Source of the DNA: JAHEJE01 sp965216335
GTDB taxonomy: Bacteria > Pseudomonadota > Alphaproteobacteria > Rhizobiales > Aestuariivirgaceae
Assembly (NCBI GenBank): GCA_965216335.1
Contig: OZ244154.1
Span: forward strand, 1,488,001-1,552,000
Direction of reading: 5' to 3'
Length of the DNA: 64,000 nucleotides
The translations under genes were made by a program, and so were the position numbers. A model generated the notes under the pieces. The model had not been told where the DNA came from, ran no database searches, and worked only from the letters and a program-made list of their open reading frames with translations. Each line of letters starts with the position of its first letter. Position 1 is the first letter of the stretch. Below, piece by piece: positions 39,636 through 48,246 of the stretch.

Positions 39636-40984
39636 GGTTTGCCGCCCGCCTCGCCGGAAACACGGACCTGCCAGACGTCATCGGCCCTCGGCGACAACAG
39701 CATGCCGTCGATGGCCGGCGACAGGTCTGAGATCACCACCCGGTCTCCCGCCGCAAGACCGTCGCGCACGACAACCAGATCGCCCTGGCGCAGACCGAGC
39801 TGCACCGGCGCCACCTTCAGTCGCCTGTCCTCGCCGGCAAGATAGAGCCGCCCGTCATGGATCGCCGAACGCGGCACCACGAGCACATCGTCACGCGCCC
39901 TGGTGCGCACCTCGATCTCGACGAACATGCCCTTGGTCAGCGGCGGCCGGCTGCCCGGCGTCGCCTTGGCATAGGCCCCGTCGACGGCGACGATCACCCC
40001 CAGAGTGCGGGTCTTCGGATCGATGGTGTCTGAGATGCGGGCAAACCGCGCCGGCCACTCGACTGTGTCGTCGCCGGACCGCAGCCGGACGGTCGCCTCA
40101 AAGCCGATACTGCTCATAAGCTTTGACACCGAGGCGGCAGAAATCCCGTCCTTGAGACCGTTCGCCCCGCTGGCCCTGACGATCGCCCGGAACTGTGAAA
40201 TCGGTATTTGCGCTTCGACCTCCGCCACATCGAGGCTGTCGGCACTGGCCAGCGTCCCGCCCCGCTGTACGTACTGTTCGGCTTCGACGCTGACGTCGCC
40301 GATACGTGCCTCGAACGGCAGCGCGATGCGGGTTCGTTTCAGATCGAGCTTTGCCGAAGCCAATTGTGCCTTGTTGACCTCGATCTGCTCCTGCTGCACC
40401 GCCCGCTGGGTCGGCAACAGCCGCAGGGCGTTCTCCAGATCCTGCACTTTCTTGCGCTGTGTCAGGGCTTGCCGCTTCTGGTTCTCCAGCGTCGACTGGG
40501 CCACCGTGCCGCGCTTGAACAGGTCCTCCTGACGTTTCAGCTCTGCCTGCTGCAATTCATCGCTGCGCTTCTCGATCTCCAGCACATCAGCCGTATTGCG
40601 CTCGCTGACCTCCAGTTCGCGCAATCGCGCCTCGCCCGAGCGAATGTTCGCCTCGGCCTGCGAGATCGCCAGTTCGTAGTCCTCCGCGGCAATCCGCACG
40701 ATTTCCGTACCGGCCGGCATGATCGCGCCCTTCTTGAGCTGCGGGTGGACATATTCCACTTCACCCGGCACCTGGGCAATCGCCGTCCACACCGTGCCCG
40801 GATAGACACTGCCGAAACCGGTCACCCTGGGCACCAGCCTGACAGGTTCGACGGTTATCACCCGCACGGCCCGGGCGATTTCCTCGGCCGGCTTGCGCTC
40901 CGGTGCCTGCCGTCCGCTGGCCATGACGTACAACACCGCGGCCCCGATCAGGATCGGTACAATGAACAACAGTTTCTTCAGCAA
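39632..40984 (-). CDS. RND efflux periplasmic adaptor (HlyD/AcrA family)
   Basis: A membrane-fusion protein linking the RND pump to an outer-membrane channel. It has an N-terminal anchor (LLKKLLFIVPILIGAAVLYV), a split lipoyl domain (FGSVYPGTVWTAIAQVPGEV and its partner), a long coiled-coil hairpin around residues 110–210, and a beta-barrel plus C-terminal domain (GDRVVISDLSPAIDGM). I chose the TTG at 40984 because GGGGA lies seven bases upstream and it gives a proper anchor; a GTG at 41035 would add 17 residues with no ribosome site. Coupled by ATGA overlap to the pump gene. Confidence 0.9.
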   Translation of the reverse strand: MLKKLLFIVPILIGAAVLYVMASGRQAPERKPAEEIARAVRVITVEPVRLVPRVTGFGSVYPGTVWTAIAQVPGEVEYVHPQLKKGAIMPAGTEIVRIAAEDYELAISQAEANIRSGEARLRELEVSERNTADVLEIEKRSDELQQAELKRQEDLFKRGTVAQSTLENQKRQALTQRKKVQDLENALRLLPTQRAVQQEQIEVNKAQLASAKLDLKRTRIALPFEARIGDVSVEAEQYVQRGGTLASADSLDVAEVEAQIPISQFRAIVRASGANGLKDGISAASVSKLMSSIGFEATVRLRSGDDTVEWPARFARISDTIDPKTRTLGVIVAVDGAYAKATPGSRPPLTKGMFVEIEVRTRARDDVLVVPRSAIHDGRLYLAGEDRRLKVAPVQLGLRQGDLVVVRDGLAAGDRVVISDLSPAIDGMLLSPRADDVWQVRVSGEAGGKP

Positions 40985-41219
40985 GGCAGCGTCCCCTAGT
41001 GACTTTGCAAGGGCGGGAATCGCGACATATCCCACACACCCATTGTCGTCCGCCAGTTCAATAAGCGCAATGCGGCACGGATTAAAGGTTTGTCAGATTG
41101 ACCCGGTCCGGTTTCTGGCCGTCTGCCTTATTGTGTTTCTCTGCGCTCGGTGTTGGCGTACATCGACATTGCAGCGCTGATCGGGCACAACGGCAGCATC
41201 GATTTGAGGAGGCTCCAGA

Positions 41220-42218
41220 ATGACCAATCACACCGTGCGGCTCGCCCAGCGCCCCAGAGGCGAAGTCAAGGACAGCGATTTCGACATTCGCGAGGAAGCC
41301 GTTGCCGATCCGGGCGAGGGTGAATTTCGCGTCCGCAACAGTTTCGTCTCCCTCGACCCGGCCATGCGTGGCTGGATGAACGAGGGTAAGTCATATGTGC
41401 CGCCGGTCGGCATCGGCGAGGTGATGCGCGCCTATGCCGCCGGCACCGTCGAAGCCTCGCGCCATCCGAAGTACAAGGAGGGCGACACCGTAACTGGCCT
41501 TTTCGGCGTTCAGACCCATGCCATTTCCGACGGCACAGGTGCCGCCCATGCCGACACCTCGCTGGCCCCCTTGCAGACCTGGGTCGGCGGCCTCGGTATG
41601 CCCGGCCTGACCGCCTACTACGGCCTGCTCAAGGTGGCCGAGGCCAAGGCCGGTGAAACCGTTGTCGTGTCCGCCGCTTCCGGCGCCGTCGGTCAGGTGG
41701 TCGGCCAGATCGCCAAGCTCACCGGCTGCCGCGCCGTCGGCATCGCCGGCGGTCCCGACAAGTGCCGGGCACTGACCGATGATTTCGGCTACGATGCCGC
41801 CGTCGACTACAAGGCCGGCAACCTGTTCGACGACCTCAAGGCCGCCGCGCCGGACGGCATCGATGTCGACTTCGAGAACGTCGGCGGCGACATCTTCGAC
41901 ACTGTGCTGGCCCAGATGAACCCGTTCGGCCGCGTCGCCGTGTGCGGCCTCATCTCCATGTACAACGCTACCGAACTGCCGCCCGGCCCGAAGAACCTGC
42001 GCAACGTCCTGGTCATGCGCCTGCGCGTCCAGGGCTTCATCGTGTTCGACTTCGCCAAGCACAATGCCGACACGCTGAAGCAGCTCGGCACCTGGTACAG
42101 GGACGGCAAGCTGAAGTTCCGCGAGGACGTCCGCTCAGGCGGCATCACCGCCTTCCCCGCCACCCTGCGCGACCTCTACACCGGCGGCAATTTCGGCAAG
42201 CTTATCCTGGAGCTGTAG
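41220..42218 (+). CDS. NADP-dependent oxidoreductase, MDR/CurA type
   Basis: A 332-residue zinc-independent medium-chain reductase that reduces activated double bonds (enals, prostaglandin- or curcumin-like). The N-terminal SFVSLDPAMRGWMNEGKSYV, the cofactor motif SAASGAVGQVVGQIAKLTGC and the C-terminal AFPATLRDLYTGGNFGKLIL match CurA/leukotriene B4 dehydrogenase-like proteins. GGAGG lies close before the ATG. It is a single gene between the efflux operon and a repeat. Confidence 0.93.
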   Translation: MTNHTVRLAQRPRGEVKDSDFDIREEAVADPGEGEFRVRNSFVSLDPAMRGWMNEGKSYVPPVGIGEVMRAYAAGTVEASRHPKYKEGDTVTGLFGVQTHAISDGTGAAHADTSLAPLQTWVGGLGMPGLTAYYGLLKVAEAKAGETVVVSAASGAVGQVVGQIAKLTGCRAVGIAGGPDKCRALTDDFGYDAAVDYKAGNLFDDLKAAAPDGIDVDFENVGGDIFDTVLAQMNPFGRVAVCGLISMYNATELPPGPKNLRNVLVMRLRVQGFIVFDFAKHNADTLKQLGTWYRDGKLKFREDVRSGGITAFPATLRDLYTGGNFGKLILEL

Positions 42219-42239
42219 CCGGGAGCAGTCGACGACATG

Positions 42240-42337
42240 TCATCCCGGAAAGGCCGACAGGCCTTATCCGGGACCTCTGAAAGGTGCAACACGGTCCAGA
42301 GATACCGGCTCGCGTTGCGCTTGGCCGGGATGACAAT
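42240..42337. repeat. Dispersed repeat family 'TCATCCCGG', copy 2
   Basis: Bounded by TCATCCCGG and GGCCGGGATGACA. Inner hairpin AAGGCC-gaca-GGCCTT. It matches the element at 5968–6064 in order and spacing, with about 80 percent identity by eye. It lies between two convergent genes. Confidence 0.75.
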
Positions 42338-42346
42338 TTTGGTTGT

Positions 42347-43057
42347 TTACGCCCCCGTGACGGCCTTGAAGTTGCTGTAGATCCGCTCGCTCATCGCCCC
42401 GAAGCCGTCCATGTGCGGCGTCGCGTCGGCGATGACCGCCTCATGCGCGCCCTCGCCCTTGGCCCGGACCAGCGCCTCAAGCCAATCGGCCGGCCAGTTC
42501 TTGATCCAGTCAAGCGTCCATTCGAAATGGAATTGAACGCCAAGCGCGTGATCGCCGACCGCAATCGACTGCACCTCGGTGGCCGGCGACGACGCCAGCA
42601 CCGTTGCACCCTCTGGCACCTTCGTAATCTCGGCGCCATGCCATTGCATCACCGCCTGGCGGCCCCACACGCCTTCGAAGAACGGATGCTCATGGTCCTC
42701 AGCGATCGTCACATGATGCAGCCCGATCTCGGCCTTCTCGGCCTCGCCCACCTCGCCGCCCAGCGCATCGGCCAGCAGCTGGTGCCCAAGGCAAATGCCG
42801 ATATAGGGCCTGGCGCGCGCCCCGGCCCACTCGGCAATCGCCTGCTTTTCCGCCGTGAGCCAGGGATGCTCGGCCTCTTGCCAGACGTTCATCGCCCCGC
42901 CCAGCACCAGCATCAGGTCGTAGGCGCCGAGCGCCGGAATGTCCTGCCTGTCAACGTGCACGACATCGAGGGCGTAGCCGTCGTCGCGCAACATCCGGTC
43001 GAACCGCCCCGGCCCGTCGTCGTGCATATGCTGCAGGATCAGTGCCCGTTTCGCCAT
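42347..43057 (-). CDS. Class I glutamine amidotransferase-like protein
   Basis: A 236-residue GATase1 protein, of the stand-alone GMP-synthase-like group. The nucleophile is Cys89 in GICLGHQLLADALGG; the catalytic His177 and Glu179 are in VQFHFEWT, so the triad is complete. Relatives act as gamma-glutamyl hydrolases or glutaminases for unknown acceptors. The start at 43057 has AGGAGGG upstream and shares one base with the stop of the RNase T2 gene (TGATG), so the two are translationally coupled. Confidence 0.9.
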   Translation of the reverse strand: MAKRALILQHMHDDGPGRFDRMLRDDGYALDVVHVDRQDIPALGAYDLMLVLGGAMNVWQEAEHPWLTAEKQAIAEWAGARARPYIGICLGHQLLADALGGEVGEAEKAEIGLHHVTIAEDHEHPFFEGVWGRQAVMQWHGAEITKVPEGATVLASSPATEVQSIAVGDHALGVQFHFEWTLDWIKNWPADWLEALVRAKGEGAHEAVIADATPHMDGFGAMSERIYSNFKAVTGA

Positions 43058-43737
43058 CACGACCCTCCTGAGCGCACCGGCGGCAGCACCAGCTGTTCCG
43101 CCCGGCAACGCCGCCGTTCGTTCTCGCCGCACGACCGAAGATTCCCGGCCCGGGTGAAGCATACCCGCAATTCGCGCAGCGTGCCCCGGTCGCGCCGATT
43201 GCCGCACTGCACCGACAGCATATCCGGCTGCAGCCCGCGGTTGGTCTTGACGAAGTCGGTGACCAGCTGTTCGGGCGTGATCACCACCTCGTCGGTCGGC
43301 GACAGATAACGTGCGGGTATTTTCACCTTGCCGAACAGTGCCCGGGTCATATCGAAGTAGCCCGCCTGGCCCAACCCCGAGCACGTCCCGTGCTTCTTCC
43401 ACTCATGAATGATCAGCCCCTTGGACGGCATGATGTCCAGCACGTCATTGATCTGCTCTTCCGGCACCCACCGCTCGTCCGTCGGGCAGCGTTCCGGCCA
43501 ACCCTTGACGAACTGCGGCCACAGCCCGTGCACCACGAAGGCGAACCGCCGCCCCGCGCCGCACTGCTGTTTGTCACGCCGGCCCGATCTGCTGCCGCAA
43601 TAGGTCGGCGACCAGGACAGCGACAGCACGTAATAGTCGAACACCCCCGGCTGCTCGCCCCTGGCCGCAGCCGGTCCGGTCAATCCGATCACACCGGCCA
43701 GCACCAGCAATGCGGCAAACCAGCCCGACCGCGTCAT
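43057..43737 (-). CDS. Ribonuclease T2-family secreted protein
   Basis: A 226-residue secreted endoribonuclease. The signal peptide ends near residue 25. Both active-site segments are intact: CAS I FVVHGLWPQ with His70 and CAS II HEWKKHGTC with His111 and His116. Several cysteines suggest disulfides. It overlaps the cold-shock gene by four bases upstream and the amidotransferase by one base downstream, giving a compact three-gene unit with no obvious functional link between its members. Confidence 0.94.
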   Translation of the reverse strand: MTRSGWFAALLVLAGVIGLTGPAAARGEQPGVFDYYVLSLSWSPTYCGSRSGRRDKQQCGAGRRFAFVVHGLWPQFVKGWPERCPTDERWVPEEQINDVLDIMPSKGLIIHEWKKHGTCSGLGQAGYFDMTRALFGKVKIPARYLSPTDEVVITPEQLVTDFVKTNRGLQPDMLSVQCGNRRDRGTLRELRVCFTRAGNLRSCGENERRRCRAEQLVLPPVRSGGS

Positions 43738-43979
43738 GCGGACACCTTGATCAGTTGCAGTTCCACCGCCTGCGGCCCCCGGCCACGCTGATCGGGCCGC
43801 ACCTCGTAGCTCAGCCGTGTACCGTCCTCCAGCATCGGAATGCCGCCGCGCTGCACGGTCGTGACATGCACGAACACATCCTTGCCGCCATCATCCGGCG
43901 TGATGAAGCCATAGCCCCGGCCATAGTCGAAGAACTTCACGGTGCCCATGTGGCGAATGTCAGACGTCTCCTCCGGCAT
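43734..43979 (-). CDS. Cold-shock-domain RNA-binding protein
   Basis: An 81-residue single cold-shock domain protein that binds single-stranded RNA or DNA. RNP1 is GRGYGFITPDDG and RNP2 is DVFVHVTTV; it begins HMGTVKFFDYGRG after a short lead. The C-terminus (RPDQRGRGPQAVELQLIKVS) follows the family. The ATG at 43979 is preferred over one ten codons upstream because GGGAG sits five bases before it. First gene of an overlapping unit with RNase T2. Confidence 0.92.
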   Translation of the reverse strand: MPEETSDIRHMGTVKFFDYGRGYGFITPDDGGKDVFVHVTTVQRGGIPMLEDGTRLSYEVRPDQRGRGPQAVELQLIKVSA

Positions 43980-44119
43980 GTCGTCTCCCGCGTTGTCGTT
44001 AAACACCAATTAACCGCAACAGCCCTGCGACGGCAACGCCCGGCGCGAAATCTGCTAGTGTATTGAAACCCCCACGCCGTGCCGTTATCGTTGACGGCTC
44101 AGAACCGGAGAGATCGAGT

Positions 44120-44815
44120 ATGCGGTACGTATGCGTGTGGGCGCTGGCGGGAATGATCGGGGCGATGGCGCTGCCCCAGGCGAGCCATGAGGCCACCGCG
44201 AAACCGGCGGTTAAGACCAAATACACCTACTACACCATCTCCGGCACCTCGGCCCGCAACCTGTATCAGCAGATGATCTCGCGCGGCCCTCATGTCAGCG
44301 GCGACCGGGCGCTGGCCGCCACCAGGGCCGAGACCCGCCAGAGCGGCGACTTCGTGATGCGCAAGTCGTGCCGCGTCAAGAACTACAAGATCGGCATAAA
44401 CTTCACCATCAAGCTGCCCAAGGTCGCCAACGAACGCAAGCTGCCCAAACGCCTGCGCCGCGACTGGCGCAAGTTCTATAAGTTCGTCCGCAGCCACGAA
44501 CTGCAGCACAAGGCGATCTGGATCGGCTGCGCCCGCCAGGTCGAGCGCAAGGTCCGCGCCATCCGCGCCTCCACCTGCCGCTCCGCCGACAGCCAGGCCA
44601 ACAAGATCTTCCGTGCCGTCGCCAAGGCCTGCGAGGCCAAGCATGATGCCTTCGACCGGGCCGAACAGAAGCGCCTGGCCCGCCATCCGCTGGTCGTCGC
44701 TGCCAAGCGCGTGCCGCGCCGCTCCAAGACCAAAACCAAAACGCGCGCCGCCCGGGCCACCGCGAAAGTGACCGCCAGGCGCTATGTCGGCGGCCGGGCG
44801 GCCGATGACTTTTAG
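44120..44815 (+). CDS. DUF922-type secreted protein with HExxH motif
   Basis: A 231-residue exported protein, signal peptide to about residue 28. The DUF922 (putative Zn-dependent protease) domain begins KYTYYTISGTSARNLYQQM, has the CRVKNYKIGINFTIKLP strand and the metal motif HELQH (His126, Glu127, His130). The C-terminal 40 residues are very basic (RRSKTKTKTRAARATAKV). GGAG lies eight bases before ATG 44120. The stop TAG is formed at the left end of an inserted MITE-like element; without it the same codon position would read TAA, so the protein is intact. Confidence 0.85.
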   Translation: MRYVCVWALAGMIGAMALPQASHEATAKPAVKTKYTYYTISGTSARNLYQQMISRGPHVSGDRALAATRAETRQSGDFVMRKSCRVKNYKIGINFTIKLPKVANERKLPKRLRRDWRKFYKFVRSHELQHKAIWIGCARQVERKVRAIRASTCRSADSQANKIFRAVAKACEAKHDAFDRAEQKRLARHPLVVAAKRVPRRSKTKTKTRAARATAKVTARRYVGGRAADDF

Positions 44816-45080
44816 GGTCAGGACTCATTAATTAACACCATTCTGTTCGCCAAGGAGGGTTCGAATGCTGGAAAACAAGCGCAAGATCAGGCTTTATGCC
44901 TTATCGAGCATTGTTTGCCTGCAGGCGGGCCCTCATTGGCGAACCCTTCGGGCGCGGCGGATTTGCCCTCTGAGTGCGTTAGACAGGCTTGAAATCCAAT
45001 CGGGTTTCCGGCACCTGTCTGCCTGCTCAGCGGGCAAATCTGCTGCGCAGAATGGCGTTGATTAATGGGTCCTGACCCTA
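44813..45080. mobile_element. MITE-like element with 35-bp terminal inverted repeats and TA ends
   Basis: The left end GGGTCAGGACTCATTAATTA (44815) and the right end, read in reverse GGGTCAGGACCCATTAATCA, continue to CCATTCTG and match at about 32 of 35 positions. The 264-bp element is flanked by TA on both sides, consistent with a duplicated TA target (as for IS630/Tc1 or some IS5-group transposons). Inside, a second inverted repeat (GATTTGCCCTCTGAGTG against CTGCTCAGCGGGCAAATC) nests in the first. No transposase is encoded. It sits exactly between two secreted-protein genes. Confidence 0.85.
44865..45065 (+). CDS. Mini-ORF inside the MITE, coupled to the next gene
   Basis: A 66-residue frame beginning MLENKRKIRLYALSS. 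It is preceded by AAGGAGG at the optimal distance, the strongest ribosome site in the area, and its TAA stop overlaps the ATG of the following gene (TAATG). The peptide has no recognised domain and runs through the inverted repeats, so the product itself may be irrelevant. It may act as a leader that lets ribosomes re-initiate on the downstream gene. Confidence 0.4.
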   Translation: MLENKRKIRLYALSSIVCLQAGPHWRTLRARRICPLSALDRLEIQSGFRHLSACSAGKSAAQNGVD

Positions 45081-45526
45081 AACCGCTCACTCTGTGCGCT
45101 GCGCTTTTGCTGGCAGCGCTCAACACACCCGCCGCGGCCCAGCAGAGCCGGGTGATGCCGCTCGACCAGGTCAAGAACATCCTCGACATGACCAAGGACA
45201 GCTGGATCGCCTACCGCGACTTCAACGGCCGCCAGCTGATCTACTTCACCCAGATTCTTTCCTGGCACTGCGGCATGAAGGAAATCCGCTATTCCCTCAA
45301 CTCCACCGAACTCGATCAGCGCTTCCCGGTGCCGGCCTGCAACGAGCTGCTGCCCAACAACATCGGCCAGGACGACAAGATCTACCTGAGCGGCAAGCTC
45401 GGCAGCGTCGAAAGCCTTGCCGTCCAGCTGGTTTTCGACGATGACACGACAACCGCCGTCCACGTCTACCGCCCCTGCCCCGGCGCCGGCGAAGCCACCT
45501 GCGGCCAGCGCATCGACACCCAGTAA
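45065..45526 (+). CDS. Small secreted protein whose start codon lies in a MITE
   Basis: A 153-residue protein; signal peptide around LTLCAALLLAALNTPAAA. The mature part has four cysteines (SWHCGMKE, VPACNELL, RPCPGAGEATC) and no recognised domain. The ATG and first five codons (MGPDP) are element sequence. Removing the element with one TA copy restores ATGACTTTTAAACCG, that is MTFKPLTL, which overlaps the end of the upstream DUF922 gene in another frame. The original gene therefore probably overlapped its neighbour. The current ATG has no good ribosome site of its own. Confidence 0.75.
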   Translation: MGPDPKPLTLCAALLLAALNTPAAAQQSRVMPLDQVKNILDMTKDSWIAYRDFNGRQLIYFTQILSWHCGMKEIRYSLNSTELDQRFPVPACNELLPNNIGQDDKIYLSGKLGSVESLAVQLVFDDDTTTAVHVYRPCPGAGEATCGQRIDTQ

Positions 45527-45549
45527 CGCCCCCACCACCGAGGCCCCAC

Positions 45550-46200
45550 ATGAACGACCAACAGCTGCCCCTGCGCGCCGCCATCCTGCCCGTCACCCCG
45601 CTGCAGCAGAACTGCGCCATCATCTGGTGCACCAAAACCAATGACGGCGCCGTCATCGACCCCGGCGGCGATGCCGCCCAGATCGAGCAGGCCATCGCCC
45701 AGACCCCGGCCAAGGTCAGCAAGATCCTGCTCACCCACGGCCATATCGACCATGCCGGCGGTGCTGCCGAACTGAAGGAACGCCTCGGCGTAGACATCAT
45801 CGGCCCGCACACCGAGGACAAATGGCTGCTCGACAGCCTCGCCGACACCGGCCGCGAATACGGCATCACCGATGCCCGCAACTGCGCCCCCGACCAGTGG
45901 CTGAAGGAAGGCGACACCATCACCATCGGCGAGGTTGAACTCGACGTGCTGCACTGCCCCGGCCACACCCCGGGCCACATCGTCTTCGTCAACCGGGCGA
46001 TCAACTTCGGCATCTTCGGCGACGTCCTGTTCCGCGGTTCCATCGGCCGCACCGACTTCCCCCGCGGCGACCACGCCGCCCTGATCGACGCCATCAAGAC
46101 CAAACTCCTGCCGCTGGGCGACGACCTCGTCTTCATCTGCGGCCACGGGCCGGCCAGCACCATCGGCGACGAGCGGCGGGGTAATCCGTTCCTGACGTGA
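45550..46200 (+). CDS. MBL-fold metallohydrolase (glyoxalase II-like)
   Basis: A 216-residue metallo-beta-lactamase-fold hydrolase. The metal motif THGHIDHAGG (His63, His65, Asp67, His68), HCPGHTPGHIVF and the later FGDVLFRGSIGRTDFP and CGHGPAS are all present, so both metal sites look intact. This small group resembles YcbL/GloB-type thioesterases acting on glutathione thioesters; substrate unproven. GAGG lies before the ATG, 23 bases after the upstream stop. Confidence 0.92.
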   Translation: MNDQQLPLRAAILPVTPLQQNCAIIWCTKTNDGAVIDPGGDAAQIEQAIAQTPAKVSKILLTHGHIDHAGGAAELKERLGVDIIGPHTEDKWLLDSLADTGREYGITDARNCAPDQWLKEGDTITIGEVELDVLHCPGHTPGHIVFVNRAINFGIFGDVLFRGSIGRTDFPRGDHAALIDAIKTKLLPLGDDLVFICGHGPASTIGDERRGNPFLT

Positions 46201-46232
46201 GGCGGCGGTTGCGGGTAGTTGCAGGGCTGGCC

Positions 46233-46329
46233 GGTTTAATTGTTTTCCGCCCGCGCCTCCGCGCGTGCGTCCGTTGACGGGCCGGCGCATTGCTAAATCG
46301 CAATGCTTGCCCTGCCACGGAGGGAAGGA
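46233..46329 (+). repeat. Three-hairpin repeat with covarying stems, copy 2
   Basis: Hairpin 1 is CGCCCGCGC-ctcc-GCGCGTGCG (one mismatch), hairpin 2 CCGT-tg-ACGG, hairpin 3 GCATTGC-taaatc-GCAATGC, then TTGCCCTGCCACGGAGG. Compared with copy 1 at 6486 the third stem has two compensatory A-T to T-A changes. Confidence 0.8.
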
Positions 46330-46350
46330 GCTATGCGGCAACGCTATTGA

Positions 46351-46419
46351 CCCCTCTCCCCTTCGCGGGAGAGGGAGGGGCCTGCGGTTCGAAGAACCGT
46401 GGGAGGGTGAGAGGGTGGA
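46351..46419. repeat. Dispersed repeat 'CCCCCTCACCCTCCCACGG', reverse copy
   Basis: Reverse orientation of the element at 6243; the central hairpin is GGTTC-gaa-GAACC. The rest of the gap up to 46572 contains another fragment (CCCCTCATCCGACCGCTGCC near 46469) that recurs at 49940, and nothing that looks like a gene. Confidence 0.8.
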
Positions 46420-46572
46420 CCTCTCACCTTGCGCATCCGCCGAAGGCCCGACGACGGCTTCACCACCCCCTCATCCGACCGCTGCCGCGGCCACCTTTTC
46501 CCGCACGAGAGAGAAGGGAGTTGGTGCAATTAGCAAACTGTCACCGTCATCCCCACCGTCATCCCAGGCAGT

Positions 46573-46821
46573 TCATTCGTCGATCTCGCTCAGGCGGCGG
46601 CGTGGCGACCAGCACCAGCGCACTGCCCACAAGCAGCCAAGCGTGGCGCCGGCCATGATCAGACCCGGCCAGATGCTGTTGCCGCCATCCGACAGCGCCC
46701 ACCAGGCGCCGGAGGCCGAGATCGCCGCCATGACCAGGAAGGCGACCGACACAAGACGATAAACCGCCTTGCCGCCTACCCGGTCGACCGCCGCCTTGAA
46801 GCCCTTTTCATCGCCAGCCAT
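46573..46821 (-). CDS. Small two-helix membrane protein
   Basis: An 82-residue protein with two membrane helices (about residues 24–43 and 50–68) between short charged ends (MAGDEKGFKAAVDRVGGK and SPRRRLSEIDE). GAGG lies before the ATG. No domain was recognised. It is followed on the 3' side by repeats. Confidence 0.6.
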   Translation of the reverse strand: MAGDEKGFKAAVDRVGGKAVYRLVSVAFLVMAAISASGAWWALSDGGNSIWPGLIMAGATLGCLWAVRWCWSPRRRLSEIDE

Positions 46822-46906
46822 GGGCCTTTGCCTCGTGGTGGTGTGGGTTGATGGGCGAGCTTAGCATGAATTCCCGGGGGCTGGGTGACTTGACATCCAT
46901 CTGAAC

Positions 46907-47929
46907 TCAGGCTTCTTGCGAAGACCAGTCCTTGCAGTGCTCGAAATAGTTGGGATCGGGCCAGACCGTGGCAATAGGCTGCTTCTTTATCTTGGCAAAC
47001 AATCTGGCGGTCATGGGCCTGTCTTCGGCAAGGCAGGCAAACACGGCAAAGTTCTGCAGGTTCCATTCGTCCTGGTAAACCTTCAGGACGTCTTCGATGC
47101 CGGACTTCATTACATCCCAGCGGACATGGGAGGCCTGGAACAGATGGTAGCGGAATTCACTCTGAAAGAGATACCAGTAGATCCTGGCGTAGATGGCATT
47201 GCCCTGTGACTGGCTTGTCTTTTTCAGAGCGTAGTCGGCAAAGGACTCGAGCTCATCCACACTGCCGCCCCACTTCGGCAGGAAACTTTCTATCGCGTTG
47301 AAGTAAGCCTGGTAGTATTGAGGGAACTTGTTGATCCCCTCTTCGACATCGGCCATGAGCGCGTAGCGGGAACTGCCACGGGCCTTGTGAATTGTTGCCA
47401 TGGTTGCATACCAGTGCGGATCGCGCGCGGATATTGCCTTCGTGTTGCGCAGATTGTCATGTGCCTTTTGAATCAGTTTCTCGAACTTCTTCCAGGCCGT
47501 CGGCGGTACCGACTTGGCATAGCCGGGACCGCGCACTTCCCAGGCCTCCCGCAGCAGAACTATTGATCGGACGATTATCGGTGTAGGCGACTGCGGGAAC
47601 TGCGCGGCCCAGCTATCGATCATCTGGTGCATGAAACTCCAATCCCTCGAGCGGTTTTTGCTGTTGCTATCCCAGGGATTCTTTTTGCCGACCCAGGTGT
47701 TGTGAAAGACGAAATAGTAATCGGTGAGTTTCCATGTGCCCCCGGCGTGACGCGTCTTCTCGCTGCGAAAGCGTTCGGCCATGGCTTCAAGCTTATCGTA
47801 CGATCCTGGACTGAAATTCAGCCTAACTTCGAAACGAACCTTTTCACGACTTTCCTCCGTGCTCGCACTTGCATTTGCGCAAGACATGACGATGAATATC
47901 GCTGCCAGAAAATTACGTAAAATGTACAT
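46907..47929 (-). CDS. Secreted helical-repeat protein, DUF4034-like
   Basis: A 340-residue protein with a signal peptide (MYILRNFLAAIFIVMSCANA). The body is helical and aromatic-rich; segments such as KLTDYYFVFHNTW, ARDPHWYATMATIHKARG and FPQYYQAYFNAIESFLPKWG resemble the DUF4034/TPR-like family, an identification from memory. Function unknown. GGAGAGAG lies just before the ATG. Base composition is slightly lower in GC than its neighbours, suggesting possible acquisition. Confidence 0.6.
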   Translation of the reverse strand: MYILRNFLAAIFIVMSCANASASTEESREKVRFEVRLNFSPGSYDKLEAMAERFRSEKTRHAGGTWKLTDYYFVFHNTWVGKKNPWDSNSKNRSRDWSFMHQMIDSWAAQFPQSPTPIIVRSIVLLREAWEVRGPGYAKSVPPTAWKKFEKLIQKAHDNLRNTKAISARDPHWYATMATIHKARGSSRYALMADVEEGINKFPQYYQAYFNAIESFLPKWGGSVDELESFADYALKKTSQSQGNAIYARIYWYLFQSEFRYHLFQASHVRWDVMKSGIEDVLKVYQDEWNLQNFAVFACLAEDRPMTARLFAKIKKQPIATVWPDPNYFEHCKDWSSQEA

Positions 47930-48105
47930 ACACTCTCTCCCATAACCCGAATGAAGGGTAACGTAAGAAACATTGCAAATGATTTGATTAAGTAAATCGT
48001 TTGTATTTTACTGAATTCATGATTTCGGGTCATAGTGGATTGCAGTGACAGCGTACCCAAAGCAGGCTCGGGTCGGCGATTTGCTGAATGGCAATGCTTG
48101 CCCTG

Positions 48106-48200
48106 CCGAGTTTTTTGTTTTTCGCTCATGCCTCCGCATGAGCGCCCGTTGACGGGCTGGCGCATTGCTGAGTCGCAATGCTTGCCCTGCCACGGAGGCG
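48106..48200 (+). repeat. Three-hairpin repeat with covarying stems, copy 3
   Basis: A T-rich lead, hairpin 1 CGCTCATGC-ctcc-GCATGAGCG, hairpin 2 GCCCGT-tg-ACGGGC, hairpin 3 GCATTGC-tgagtc-GCAATGC, then TTGCCCTGCCACGGAGG. A partial extra copy (GGCAATGCTTGCCCTGCC) precedes it at 48090. Confidence 0.8.
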
Positions 48201-48246
48201 GGAGTGAAGCGGCACGTTCTGAGTTTGTGTCCGCCGCTGTATCCGA

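Noticed and set aside
44840..44870. tRNA T-loop-like GGTTCGAAT
   Set aside because: No acceptor, D or anticodon stems around it; it is part of the MITE, next to the AAGGAGG.
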